DNA of 64,000 nt from Roseibium sp. (GCA_017643925.1 JAEPML010000020.1:20831-84830), one strand, 5' to 3'; positions 7,007-15,798 are shown, counted from the stretch's first letter. Numbers and translations: made by a program. Notes: generated by a model from the letters alone, not told the origin.

Positions 7007-7360
7007 GTGACGAACAACAACCCGCGAAACGGAGATCACAGCCACGTTCACGGCCCCAATTGTGGCCACACCGCTGTGCGCCATGGTGATCACGTGGACT
7101 ATCTTCACGACGGGCACTTGCATCACCAGGACGGGGACCGTGTCGAGGAACATGTAATTGAAGTTTCAGACACCAACCCGGAGGGCTGCGCACCGGTGTC
7201 CGCGGGTGACCTTGGTCATGATCCTGAACATGTGCACGGGCCGGGCTGTGGGCACGAGGCCGTGCCACATGGTGGTCACATCTGCTATCTCGTGAATGGC
7301 CGATTGCATCATCCCCATGATGGTCATTGTGATGATCATGGGCCGCTGGAAACGGCTTGA
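7007..7360 (+). CDS. Histidine-rich two-repeat putative zinc-binding protein
   Basis: 117 residues with 22 histidines, starting at GTG 7007 behind AAGGAG. Two copies of a 28-residue module, residues 13-40 and 75-102, agree at 19 positions: HVHGPxCGHxAVxHGxH, then YL..G.LHH. Each contains one CGH and several HxH pairs. A short acidic linker with one cysteine joins them. No signal peptide or transmembrane segment is seen, so it is predicted cytoplasmic. Position directly after an SmtB-type repressor suggests a metal store or buffer induced by excess zinc. I do not know a characterised member. Confidence 0.85.
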   Translation: MTNNNPRNGDHSHVHGPNCGHTAVRHGDHVDYLHDGHLHHQDGDRVEEHVIEVSDTNPEGCAPVSAGDLGHDPEHVHGPGCGHEAVPHGGHICYLVNGRLHHPHDGHCDDHGPLETA

Positions 7361-7386
7361 CGCAGGCCACGAATTTCAAACCGAAA

Positions 7387-7424
7387 AACCCCACCCGCGT
7401 CACCTTGGTGAAGCGGGTGGGGTT
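7387..7424. terminator. Bidirectional intrinsic terminator
   Basis: Strong stem AACCCCACCCGC / GCGGGTGGGGTT (12 bp) with an inner CACC/GGTG pairing. It is followed by TTTT on the plus strand and by a T run on the minus strand (AAAAA at 7384-7388). It separates the histidine-rich gene (plus) from tauC (minus). Nothing else is seen before 7500. Confidence 0.85.
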
Positions 7425-7499
7425 TTGCATTCAGCCAGCCTGTCGTTCGGATTTGGAGACGTTGCCAACCAGCACGACCGGTTGAGCCCTGATCCTCTC

Positions 7500-8762
7500 C
7501 TACGAGTGTCCCTTCCAGGGCACGAGGATCCGCTCGGCGAACCGCATCAGGATGTCGATGCTGTAGCCGACAATTCCGATCAGGATGATCCCCATGATGA
7601 CGATATCCGTGAGCTGGAATTTCGAGGCTGCGATGATCATCATCCCGGCACCCTTCTGGGCAGCGACAAGTTCGGCCGCAACCACGGTTCCCCAACAAAC
7701 CCCCATGGCAACACGGGCACCCGTGAAGATTTCCGGGAGCGAGTTGGGCACGATGACGTAACGCAGAACCTGTGACTTGGTCGCCCCGAGCGAATAGGCG
7801 GCATGAACCTTGGAAATGTTGACGCCTGAGACACCGGCCCGGGCTGCAATCGTCATGATCCAGAGCGCTGCGAGGAACAGAAGCACGATCTTGCCGGTTT
7901 CCCAGATGCCGAACCAGATGATGACCAGCGGGATCAGCGCCAGTGGCGGGACCGGGCGCATGAATTCAACGATCGGATCAAACCAGCCGCGTACCCAGTT
8001 CGACAGACCCATGGCATAGCCAAGCGGGATGCCGATCAGTGCACCCAGGAAGAAGCCCACGACCACGCGCATCAGCGACCAGCCGAGATGTTCCCAGAGC
8101 GTGAAGTTCTGGTAGCCGGCAGATGCGATTTCGCTGAACCGCTTCACCACGGCTTCTGGAGACGGCATCCAGATCGGCTCCATCTGCAACCCCTTGGAAG
8201 GGTGGAAATAGAGCGATCCCTTTGGTGTCATGGTGACGTCACCATTTTCGACCGAGACCGTTTCTCCGGGCGCGATCGCCGTGCCGTTGACGGCGGTGAC
8301 CTCGGCACCTTCGCCGTCATTGCGGGTGACCTTCACCAGAACGGACCGCCAGGCACCGACAGCCGCGGAATCATGCTGTGCATGTCCGTCTTTCGCCTCG
8401 ACCTCGGGCGCATCGACCTTCTTGCCGACCTCATGGACGCTGACGCGCACCTCTGCGGTGTCCGACTGACCGGTCGCATCGGTGGCCGTGTAGGTGAAGC
8501 TCGTTTCGCCGACAAAGGGGCCGGGCATGTGGATGGGGACCCATTTGGACCCTGTGAAAGCTCCCCAGATCAGGAAGATAACGATCACCGATATGACCGA
8601 TGCGGCCCGATCCGGGCGAATGGCGCTTTCATCCCCGAAGGTCACCGTTTTCAGGCTGGTCAGGCTCTGTTTGGGACGGCTGAGCGTGCGCACGTAGTGG
8701 ACGATCAGGTAGCCGATGAAAAAGAGGGCGGCGTAGAGGAGGAGAATGAATAGACCGGTCAT
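7500..8762 (-). CDS. tauC: Taurine-type ABC transporter permease with an extracytoplasmic insert
   Basis: 420 residues, far longer than the roughly 275 of E. coli TauC. The last 230 residues are a standard BPD_transp_1 permease (WEHLGWSLMRV through RPVPPLALIPLVIIWFGI, EAA-type loop AYSLGATKSQVLRYV). The first 190 comprise one N-terminal membrane span, a cytoplasmic segment, a second span near residue 55, then a polar region including ETSFTYTATDATGQSD and EVRVSVHEV. That region resembles an Ig- or cadherin-like beta domain and should face the periplasm. It overlaps tauB by four bases. The taurine assignment comes from tauR, tpa and xsc nearby. Confidence 0.88.
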   Translation of the reverse strand: MTGLFILLLYAALFFIGYLIVHYVRTLSRPKQSLTSLKTVTFGDESAIRPDRAASVISVIVIFLIWGAFTGSKWVPIHMPGPFVGETSFTYTATDATGQSDTAEVRVSVHEVGKKVDAPEVEAKDGHAQHDSAAVGAWRSVLVKVTRNDGEGAEVTAVNGTAIAPGETVSVENGDVTMTPKGSLYFHPSKGLQMEPIWMPSPEAVVKRFSEIASAGYQNFTLWEHLGWSLMRVVVGFFLGALIGIPLGYAMGLSNWVRGWFDPIVEFMRPVPPLALIPLVIIWFGIWETGKIVLLFLAALWIMTIAARAGVSGVNISKVHAAYSLGATKSQVLRYVIVPNSLPEIFTGARVAMGVCWGTVVAAELVAAQKGAGMMIIAASKFQLTDIVIMGIILIGIVGYSIDILMRFAERILVPWKGHS

Positions 8763-9565
8763 GCTGCAGTCTCCGACCGGCCCATGATTTCCTCTTCCAT
8801 TTCCCAGATCATCGACAGGATTTCGTCCCGGGTTTCGGCAAAGCCTTCGCTTTTCTTCACGGCCCTGAGATCCGCACCAACACCGCGTTCGGCAAAGGGC
8901 AACCGGTATTCCTTGTGGATCCGGCCAGGCCGCGGTGCCATGACCAATAGTCTTTCACCCAGTAGAAGAGCCTCTTCCACCGAGTGCGTGATCAGGATGA
9001 CCGTCTTGCCCGTCTCCTTCCAGAGTTTGAGAACCAGACCCTGCATCTTTTCGCGGGTCAGGGCGTCAAGAGCGCCAAGTGGCTCGTCCATGAGGATGAC
9101 ATCGGGATCATTGGCAAGGCATCTGGCAAGGGCAACACGCTGCTGCATGCCGCCGGAAAGCTCGTAAACGGCCTTGTCCTTGAAATCCTGAAGTCCGACC
9201 GTCTCAAGCAGATGGTCAACGATCTGCATGCGCTCTTTCCTGGGCATGGATTTCATGCGCGGTCCGAACTCGACGTTCTGACTGACATTCATCCACTCAA
9301 AGAGCGCGCCTTTCTGGAACACCATGCCTCGTTCGGCACCGGGTCCGGTGACCACATGTCCATTCATGCGAACCTGACCACTGGTCGGGGCCAGAAAGCC
9401 TGCAACGATGTTCAAGAGGGTGGTCTTGCCGCATCCGGAAGGGCCAAGCACCGACATGATTTCGCCGACGCCGAGTTCAATGGATACATCTTTCAGGGCT
9501 TGAACGTGCGCTCCGGTCGGAAGGTCGAAACGCATGGAAATATTCTCGATATGAACGCCGTCCAT
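8759..9565 (-). CDS. tauB: Taurine-type ABC transporter ATP-binding protein
   Basis: 268-residue ABC ATPase: Walker A GPSGCGKTT, signature LSGGMQQR, Walker B DVILMDEP, D-loop LGALDAL and the switch histidine in ILITHSVEEA. The SsuB/TauB class of nitrate-sulfonate-taurine importers fits by overall likeness and by its partners. The stop overlaps the tauC start as ATGA. tauA lies upstream, separated by 81 bases that hold a hairpin, the usual arrangement that leaves more binding protein than ATPase. It energises uptake of taurine across the inner membrane. Confidence 0.93.
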   Translation of the reverse strand: MDGVHIENISMRFDLPTGAHVQALKDVSIELGVGEIMSVLGPSGCGKTTLLNIVAGFLAPTSGQVRMNGHVVTGPGAERGMVFQKGALFEWMNVSQNVEFGPRMKSMPRKERMQIVDHLLETVGLQDFKDKAVYELSGGMQQRVALARCLANDPDVILMDEPLGALDALTREKMQGLVLKLWKETGKTVILITHSVEEALLLGERLLVMAPRPGRIHKEYRLPFAERGVGADLRAVKKSEGFAETRDEILSMIWEMEEEIMGRSETAA

Positions 9566-9600
9566 ATTAGGTCCCCTGCTGCCGGGAGATAAAGAAAAAC

Positions 9601-9627
9601 CGGGGTGACGCGGTAAGCGCCACCCCG
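9601..9627 (-). terminator. Intercistronic hairpin between tauA and tauB
   Basis: CGGGGTG / CACCCCG stem of seven base pairs with a 13-base loop, located 20 bases after the tauA stop. No T run follows on the minus strand, so it is better read as a mRNA-stabilising or attenuating hairpin that raises TauA over TauBC than as a full terminator. Confidence 0.55.
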
Positions 9628-9646
9628 AGCGTAGCAGGACTGGCGA

Positions 9647-10645
9647 TTATTGCGCAGCAGCAGTCAGCGGACCTGCGTCCACCGTGGTCTCATAAGTTTC
9701 GAGTGCAGACGGAATGGAGCCTGCCTCCAGGAAGACATTGGCGACACCCAGCATGAAGGACTGAACGTTTCCGCCAAGCCACTTGTCACTCAGGGCTTCC
9801 TCGGTCGACGGGAAGGTGAAGGTGGCAAGGGAGGCTTCCGCATCGGCCGGATCCATACCGGCATCCTTGGCGATCACGGCCAGCATTTCAGCCTTGTCGC
9901 CGCCAGCGTTCCACTTGGCATTGGCGTCAGCGGTGACTTTCAGGAACTTGGCCATCATGTCCGGGTTTTCGGAGACGAAGTCAGCCGGGGCAGTGATGGC
10001 GTCGAACACGAGGATCCCGAGTTCTTCCTTCTCTGCACCAGTCAGCAGCACGTTGCCATGCTCTTTCATGCGGCGCAGAGCACCACCCCAACCGCAGACC
10101 ATGTCGAGATTGCCCTGGGCAAAGGCGGCAGCACCGTCGGCCGGGGCCATGTCAACGATTTCCATCGTGGTGATGTCGACGTTGAAATGCTTCATTTGCT
10201 CAAGGAAGCCGAAATGTGCGGCCGTTCCGATCGGCACACCGACCTTCTTGCCTTCGAGTTCCTTGGCGTTGCCCTTCTCGATTTCCAGTGCTTCGGCGAC
10301 CACGCAATTGTCGTTGTCGGAATAGCTCACGGCAACGTCTGTCAGTTTCAGGTCCTGACCGGCGGAGGTCGCAACCACGAATGGTGGCACGCCCTGGCTC
10401 ACGGCAATCTGCACGTCGCCGGAAGCCATGGCCGCGGACATTGCCGTACCGGTGTCGAACGAAACCAATTTGACCGGCACGCCGAGTGCTTCGTCATACG
10501 GGCCCTTCACCTTGGCGTATTGGAACGGCATCGGCCATTCAAGGAAGTAAGCCACGGTCAGCTCGTCCTCGGCGGCGGCCATCTGAACGCTGCCGAGCAG
10601 GGTCATGGCGGCCAATGCGCTGCATATTTTTGATCTGGATGTCAT
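9647..10645 (-). CDS. tauA: Taurine-type ABC transporter periplasmic binding protein
   Basis: 332 residues. A cleavable signal peptide (MTSRSKICSALAAMTLLGS, cleavage near AAA-EDE) is followed by ELTVAYFLEWPMPFQYAK and a type-2 periplasmic binding fold. GTAMSAAMASGDVQIAVSQG and KKVGVPIGTAAHFGFLEQ are typical of the TauA/SsuA family. It is the first gene of the minus-strand operon tauABC, divergent from tauR across 486 bases that contain three TauR-like boxes. It captures the substrate in the periplasm. Taurine is inferred from the tauR-tpa-xsc context; other sulfonates remain possible. Confidence 0.92.
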   Translation of the reverse strand: MTSRSKICSALAAMTLLGSVQMAAAEDELTVAYFLEWPMPFQYAKVKGPYDEALGVPVKLVSFDTGTAMSAAMASGDVQIAVSQGVPPFVVATSAGQDLKLTDVAVSYSDNDNCVVAEALEIEKGNAKELEGKKVGVPIGTAAHFGFLEQMKHFNVDITTMEIVDMAPADGAAAFAQGNLDMVCGWGGALRRMKEHGNVLLTGAEKEELGILVFDAITAPADFVSENPDMMAKFLKVTADANAKWNAGGDKAEMLAVIAKDAGMDPADAEASLATFTFPSTEEALSDKWLGGNVQSFMLGVANVFLEAGSIPSALETYETTVDAGPLTAAAQ

Positions 10646-10783
10646 CGAATGTATCCCACTGTTCCCTTGTTACTTTGCAGACCCGCAGGTTTTCCCGTCT
10701 GATGCCGTAGCGTTCGCGCGCCGACTTATCTGCAGGTGAAAATGCTTACGGCAGAAAGGCAGTGTGACAATAGAAACGCCGCT

Positions 10784-10792
10784 CTGGACCTA
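10784..10792 (+). promoter_or_regulatory. TauR-like box on the tauA side
   Basis: CTGGACCTA, matching the CTGGACYTAA direct-repeat motif I recall for the MocR-type regulator TauR of Rhodobacter capsulatus. It lies about 140 bases upstream of the tauA start on the divergent strand. Confidence 0.55.
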
Positions 10793-11098
10793 CAGCATTT
10801 CCGCATCTGGTCTTATACGCACTCGGGAATTTGGGCGCCTGGTATTAAATTGAGCAGGTATTGCTGAAAAAGCGGGCGAATTTTGACCTGTTGGTCTGGT
10901 CTTGGGGGATGCAAAATCCATGTAAACCTTTGTGTTTGCCGGAATGACAAAAGTGCGCTTCCGCGCCTCTGGCGGGGGCGCGCTACACGGGAAATCGAGC
11001 CGAATTGCGGGGATTGTGGTCTCCTTTCACAAGCTCTGGCCGCGCCAGGCATTTTTCGAATTTCACGGATTGCCAAATCGCTCCGATGGGATAGCCTC

Positions 11099-11129
11099 TA
11101 GGTCCAGCCAGTTCAGAGGTTAAGTCCAG
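11099..11129 (-). promoter_or_regulatory. Direct pair of TauR-like boxes overlapping the tauR leader
   Basis: TAGGTCCAG at 11099-11107 and TTAAGTCCAG at 11120-11129 are CTGGACCTA and CTGGACTTAA on the minus strand, repeated at a 22-base period (two helical turns). The second ends two bases before the tauR ATG, so bound TauR would block its own translation-initiation region, pointing to negative autoregulation. Confidence 0.65.
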
Positions 11130-11131
11130 AT

Positions 11132-12598
11132 ATGGCAATTCCTGCCGAAACGTTCTTCATCAAGCCGGACAATGAGACGACTCTGCAGCAGCAGATCCAG
11201 CGACTGGTCGTCGAGGCGATCCTGTCCGGCAGATGCCTGCCGGGTGAAAAGATGCCCTCCACGCGCAAGCTGGCCAAGCATCTCGGCATCGCACGTATCA
11301 CGGTCACGATCGCCTATACGGAACTGGTCTCCAATGAATATCTGGAATCCCGGGGACGGTCCGGTTATTTCGTCGCCCAAACGGCGCCGAGCCGTCCAAC
11401 ATTCGATCTGCCGGATCAGGCCGACAGGTCCCAGGTCGACTGGTCCCGCACCATCGGACAGCGCTTTTCCGAGCACATCACGCTGGTCCGCCCGGAAAAC
11501 TGGAGAGACTACAAGTATCCCTTTATCTACGGACAGTTTGATCCAAGACTGTTCGACCACCACAATTGGCGCAATTGTGCGTTGAAAGCAGTTGGGCGCA
11601 AGGATTTCGATACGCTTGCGACCGACTATTACGAGCGGGACGACCCGATGTTGGTCGAGTTCATCCTGCGCCAGATCCTGCCGCGACGGGGCATCAACGC
11701 CAAGCCGGAAGAAATCCTGATCACCATGGGCGCCCAGCATGCGCTCTGGATCACCGCCCAGATCCTGCTGACCCAGCGGAGGACCGCGGTGATGGAAAAC
11801 CCCTGTTATCCCGGGCTGCGCCAGATCCTCGCGCAAACACGATGCAACACCGTTTCGGTGGATGTTGACGGTTCCGGTCTGCCACCTGAAGACCTGCCGG
11901 AGGCGTTGGATGTGGTGTTCACGACACCAAGTCATCACTGCCCGACCAATGCCACCATGCCGTTCGACCGGCGCAAGCGTTTGCTGGAGCGGGCCGCGAG
12001 AGACGGTTTCATCATTGTCGAGGACGATTACGAATTCGAGATCTCGTTTCTGAAATCGCCGTCCCCGGCTCTCAAGTCGATCGATCCGACCGGGTCGGTG
12101 ATCTATATCGGCTCCTTTTCCAAGTCGATGTTCCCCGGCCTGAGGCTCGGATACATCGTTGCATCCGAGCCTTTCATTCGCGAGGCGCGTGCCCTGCGTT
12201 CGCTTGTCCTTCGCCATCCTCCCGGGCTCATCCAGCGAACAGCTGCCTATTTCCTTTCACTCGGCCACTATGACGCCCAGATAACGCGGATGGGCCGAAC
12301 TTACCGCAAGCGCCGGTCGACCATGGAATACAGCATGAAGGAACACGGCCTGTTTCAGTCCGAACAGGACACGTTTGGCGGGTCTTCCTTCTGGATGCGG
12401 GCGCCGGATGGCGTCGACAGTTCCGAACTCGCCATGCGCCTGCGCAAGCATGGTGTGTTGATCGAACCGGGCCGGGCGTTCTTCGCAAGCCACCAGGAAC
12501 AGCCCGGGTTCTACCGCTTGGCTTACTCGTCAATCGCGGCTGCCCGCATACCCGGTGGAATCTCCTTGTTGGCGCAGGAATTGGGCAAAGCCGGCTAA
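11132..12598 (+). CDS. tauR: MocR-type (GntR-aminotransferase fusion) regulator of taurine genes
   Basis: 488 residues. A GntR-type winged helix at residues 15-85 (LPGEKMPSTRKLAKHLGIARITV) is followed by a fold-type I aminotransferase-like domain with the PLP lysine in YIGSFSKSMFPGLRLGYI. MocR regulators use PLP and an amino compound as signal. TauR of Rhodobacter capsulatus activates tau genes in response to taurine. Divergence from tauABC, proximity to tpa-xsc and the CTGGACYTA boxes at 10784, 11099-11129 and 20151 support this identity. The start at 11132 is the only ATG giving a complete GntR domain. Confidence 0.9.
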   Translation: MAIPAETFFIKPDNETTLQQQIQRLVVEAILSGRCLPGEKMPSTRKLAKHLGIARITVTIAYTELVSNEYLESRGRSGYFVAQTAPSRPTFDLPDQADRSQVDWSRTIGQRFSEHITLVRPENWRDYKYPFIYGQFDPRLFDHHNWRNCALKAVGRKDFDTLATDYYERDDPMLVEFILRQILPRRGINAKPEEILITMGAQHALWITAQILLTQRRTAVMENPCYPGLRQILAQTRCNTVSVDVDGSGLPPEDLPEALDVVFTTPSHHCPTNATMPFDRRKRLLERAARDGFIIVEDDYEFEISFLKSPSPALKSIDPTGSVIYIGSFSKSMFPGLRLGYIVASEPFIREARALRSLVLRHPPGLIQRTAAYFLSLGHYDAQITRMGRTYRKRRSTMEYSMKEHGLFQSEQDTFGGSSFWMRAPDGVDSSELAMRLRKHGVLIEPGRAFFASHQEQPGFYRLAYSSIAAARIPGGISLLAQELGKAG

Positions 12599-12673
12599 GC
12601 CCGGATCGTCTGCTTGGCTGACGTTTTGGAAGGCATTTCGCGGGCCGGCTTGGCTTCGTGAGATTTTCGTTGA

Positions 12674-12716
12674 TTTTTTCATTTTTCTGCATGAAATTAT
12701 CGGTGAAATTTTCACG
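12674..12716 (+). promoter_or_regulatory. Candidate operator of the XRE-cupin regulator
   Basis: Contains TTTTTTCA, ATGAAATTATCGG and the perfect 13-base palindrome GTGAAATTTTCAC (12703-12715), twelve bases before the start of the XRE-cupin gene. Very similar words recur at 19961-20030 and 55190-55222. Confidence 0.6.
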
Positions 12717-12727
12717 AGCGGATCGCA

Positions 12728-13285
12728 ATGGCTGAAACTGGCAGTTTGGGTGAGGACCTTAGGGCTCTCAGAATCACCCGGAAAATGACCCTTGAAGAGC
12801 TGGCTCAGCGGCTCGGCCGATCTGTTGGCTGGCTGTCTCAGGTTGAACGCGACATTTCCGTGCCGCGCATGTCGGATCTCAAACAGATTGCCGATATCTT
12901 CGGTGTTCAGTTGTCGCTCTTTTTCGGCAGCACGGATGCGCCGGAGAACGAACAGGGCCGGATTGTGCGCGCCGGGTCCAGGCGGGTGATCGGAGAGCGG
13001 GACAGGGGCCTGGTCGAAACCCTGATTTCTCCTGACCTGACCGACAGTTTCGAAATGATCCATTCGACATTCCAGCCCGGTTCGCGCCGAACGGACCCGA
13101 TTTCGCGTCCGACGCAGGAAGTCGCCTATCTGGTGTCCGGCAAACTCGATGTCTGGCTGGACGACGAAAAATTCACGATCGAAGCGGGCGACAGTTTCCG
13201 CATTCGCGAATCCTCCTATCGCTGGGAAAATCCCTACTCGGAGCCGGCCGTAGCCGTCTGGGTGATTTCCCCGCCTGTTTACTGA
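12728..13285 (+). CDS. XRE-family regulator with cupin domain
   Basis: 185 residues. An N-terminal XRE/HipB helix-turn-helix (LGEDLRALRITRKMTLEELA, then SVGWLSQVERDISVPRMSDL) is joined to a C-terminal small cupin barrel (PTQEVAYLVSGKLDVWLDDE, EAGDSFRI). This architecture controls many amine and amino acid catabolic operons, the cupin binding the effector. The flavoprotein gene starts 24 bases downstream, so it likely regulates the dimethylglycine-dehydrogenase and MttB genes and itself via the palindrome at 12703. The effector is unknown; a methylated glycine derivative is the natural guess from context. Confidence 0.88.
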   Translation: MAETGSLGEDLRALRITRKMTLEELAQRLGRSVGWLSQVERDISVPRMSDLKQIADIFGVQLSLFFGSTDAPENEQGRIVRAGSRRVIGERDRGLVETLISPDLTDSFEMIHSTFQPGSRRTDPISRPTQEVAYLVSGKLDVWLDDEKFTIEAGDSFRIRESSYRWENPYSEPAVAVWVISPPVY

Positions 13286-13309
13286 CAGCTCTTATAAAAG
13301 GTCATTGGA

Positions 13310-15751
13310 ATGTCTGTGCCTTCTACAGCCCGTGTCGTGATTATCGGCGGTGGTATCGTTGGTGTATCCACGCTTTATCACCTCGCCAAATTCGGATGGT
13401 CGGATTGCGTTCTACTGGAAAAGAACGAACTCACCGCGGGGTCCACATGGCATGCGGCGGGCAACTGTCCGAACTTTGCCATGAGCTTCGGCGTCATGAA
13501 CATGCAGCGTTATGGTCTGGAGCTCTACCGGGGCCTTGCAGACGAAGTCGACTACCCGATCAATTATCATGTGACCGGGTCGGTTCGTCTGGCGCATTCC
13601 CATGAACGCATGATGGAATTTGAACACGCCGCCACCATGGGCCGTCACATGGGCCTTGAGATGGATGTCTGCACGCCCGACCAGCTGCTTGAGCACTACC
13701 CGTTCATGGAGACACATGACCTAGAAGGCGGGCTTTGGGATCCGCTCGACGGGGACATCGACCCGGCCCAGGTCACGCAGGCGCTCGCCAAAGGTGCCCG
13801 AGCCATGGGCGCGAAGATCCTTCGCTTCACGCCTGCCAGCGGTGTCAGCAGAGAAAATGGCGAATGGATCGTGCACACCGAAAAGGGCGACATTCGCTGC
13901 GAATACGTGGTCAACGCGGCGGGCTACTATGCGCCGAGGGTTGGTGAATGGTTCATCCCTCAAGGAGGACGCCCGGTGCCGGCGGCCGTGATGAGCCACC
14001 AGTATTTCCTGACCGAACCGGTTCCGGAGATTGCAGCGTGGAGCGAAAAACACGGCCGCAAGCTGCCGCTGCTCAGAGACGTCGACTCGTCCTACTATCT
14101 TCGCCAGGAAACTACCGGGTTCAATCTCGGACCCTATGAGCGAAATTGCCAGGCAGCCTGGGTCCGGCCGGATGATCCCATGCCCGACGACTTCAGCTTC
14201 CAGCTCTATCCGGACGACCTGGACAGGTTGGAATGGTACATCGAAGACGCCATGGCGCGCGTGCCGCTGCTTGGAACGCAGGGTGTCAGCCGCAACATCA
14301 ATGGTCCGATCCCCTATGCTCCGGACGGACTTCCGATGATCGGTCCGATGCCGGGCGTCCCCAACGCTTTTGAAGCCCATACCTTCACCTTCGGAATCGC
14401 CCAGGGCGGGGGCGCCGGAAAGGTGGCCGCCGAATGGATTGTCAACGGCCAGACTGAGTGGGACATGTGGTCCTGCGATCCGCGTCGGTATACCGACTAC
14501 ACCGACAAGGGCTACTGCATCGACAAGGCGATGGAGGTCTACGGTCACGAATACGCGATGCACTTCCCGCATCACAGCTGGCCGGCAGGCCGTGACCGCA
14601 AGAAATCCGCTCTTCACGACAAACTGCTCGGGCTGGGTGGCCAGATGGGGGCTTACAATGGCTGGGAACGTGCAAACTGGTTCGCAAGGCCGGGCGACGA
14701 CACGTCGGAAGAAGCCACCCAGACCTGGAAGCGCTCTGGTCCCTGGGAACCACGCATCCGCGAGGAGTGTGAAGCTGTTCGGGACAGCGTCGGAGTTCTT
14801 GACCTCCCGGGTTTCTCGCGCTTTAGCCTGAGCGGTGAAGGTGCCGCCGAATGGCTGCGCGGCCGGATTACCGGCGCGTTGCCGAAGGTGGGTCGTCTGA
14901 ATCTTGCCTATTTTGCCGATGATCGCGGGCGCATCCTGACCGAAATGTCGGTGATCCGGCACGACGAGGATGTGTTCACGCTGATAACGGCCGCGGCAGC
15001 ACAGTGGCACGACTTTGAAGTGCTGAAATTCAATCTTGTTGACGGTTTGGAGCTTGTCGACAGAACACTGGACCTGTCGACCCTGATCGTGAGTGGTCCA
15101 AAGTCGAGGGAGCTCTTCGAAAAGATTGCCGACGCCGATCTGTCGCTCGGTTGGCTGACCCATCAGGAGGCGAAGGTCGCAGGAAAAGAAGCGATGCTCG
15201 TGCGGGTGTCCTTTGCCGGGGAACTCGGATGGGAGGTCCATGCAAGTTTTAAGGATATGCCGCTCATCTATGAAACGATCCTGGAGGCCGGTGCCAGGCC
15301 ATTCGGCATGTATGCCCTCAATGCGCTGCGGCTGGAAAAAGGGTATCGCACCTGGAAGGGAGACCTGTCCACGGACTACTCGCTTCTTGAAGGGGGGCTC
15401 GATCGTTTCGTCAGGCTGGACAAGCCGCAGGATTTCCCGGGCAAATCGGCCTTGATGAACGAAAGGCAGCAGGGTTCGAAAAAGCGTTTTGTCACCCTTT
15501 TGGTTGATGCCGGAGACTGCGACGCCCCCTACATGGCGGCAATCCTTCAAGGTGGCGATCTCGTCGGCGAAGTCACCTCGGGTGGCTGGGGATACCGGGT
15601 GAATGCCTCGATCGCGCTGGGCATGGTTCGTGCGGACCTGGCGGAGCCGGGAACAGAGCTCGAGGTGGAAATCTACGGCAAGCTCTGCAAGGCGACAGTT
15701 CAGGCGGATGCACCGCTTTGGGATCCGGAAAACGCGCGCATACGGGCGTGA
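13310..15751 (+). CDS. Dimethylglycine/sarcosine dehydrogenase-like flavoprotein
   Basis: 813 residues in the layout of dimethylglycine dehydrogenase. The N-terminal FAD-binding Rossmann motif VVIIGGGIVGVSTLYHL is followed by the segment GSTWHAAG, whose histidine is the usual covalent FAD site. A DAO catalytic domain runs to about residue 430, and a C-terminal GCV_T-type tetrahydrofolate domain (LDLPGFSRFSLSGEGAAEWL, RVSFAGELGWEVH) would trap formaldehyde. It oxidatively demethylates an N-methyl amine. It lies between the XRE-cupin gene and the MttB-family gene on the same strand, so betaine or dimethylglycine is the likely substrate; related N-methyl compounds are possible. Confidence 0.85.
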   Translation: MSVPSTARVVIIGGGIVGVSTLYHLAKFGWSDCVLLEKNELTAGSTWHAAGNCPNFAMSFGVMNMQRYGLELYRGLADEVDYPINYHVTGSVRLAHSHERMMEFEHAATMGRHMGLEMDVCTPDQLLEHYPFMETHDLEGGLWDPLDGDIDPAQVTQALAKGARAMGAKILRFTPASGVSRENGEWIVHTEKGDIRCEYVVNAAGYYAPRVGEWFIPQGGRPVPAAVMSHQYFLTEPVPEIAAWSEKHGRKLPLLRDVDSSYYLRQETTGFNLGPYERNCQAAWVRPDDPMPDDFSFQLYPDDLDRLEWYIEDAMARVPLLGTQGVSRNINGPIPYAPDGLPMIGPMPGVPNAFEAHTFTFGIAQGGGAGKVAAEWIVNGQTEWDMWSCDPRRYTDYTDKGYCIDKAMEVYGHEYAMHFPHHSWPAGRDRKKSALHDKLLGLGGQMGAYNGWERANWFARPGDDTSEEATQTWKRSGPWEPRIREECEAVRDSVGVLDLPGFSRFSLSGEGAAEWLRGRITGALPKVGRLNLAYFADDRGRILTEMSVIRHDEDVFTLITAAAAQWHDFEVLKFNLVDGLELVDRTLDLSTLIVSGPKSRELFEKIADADLSLGWLTHQEAKVAGKEAMLVRVSFAGELGWEVHASFKDMPLIYETILEAGARPFGMYALNALRLEKGYRTWKGDLSTDYSLLEGGLDRFVRLDKPQDFPGKSALMNERQQGSKKRFVTLLVDAGDCDAPYMAAILQGGDLVGEVTSGGWGYRVNASIALGMVRADLAEPGTELEVEIYGKLCKATVQADAPLWDPENARIRA

Positions 15752-15798
15752 GCCACTAAAAACTGGATTTCTCTTTGACATGATTTTGGAGGAGACTC

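Larger units (their letters stand above)
10646..11131. promoter_or_regulatory. Divergent tauA / tauR control region
   Basis: 486 bases without a gene. It contains the TauR-like box at 10784-10792 on the tauA side and a pair at 11099-11129 on the tauR side. Between them (10900-11010) is sequence resembling dispersed intergenic repeats: GTGTTTGCCGGAATGACAAA at 10931-10950 is a wording I have seen repeatedly in alphaproteobacterial intergenic DNA. No small ORF looks real. Confidence 0.5.

Noticed and set aside
11132..12598. Aminotransferase enzyme
   Set aside because: The PLP domain is preceded by a GntR winged helix; the fusion is a MocR regulator.
13721..15781. 686-codon minus-strand open frame opposite the first flavoprotein
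   Set aside because: Fully covered by a real gene on the other strand with strong motifs; the antisense translation has no domain and arises from high-GC codon use.
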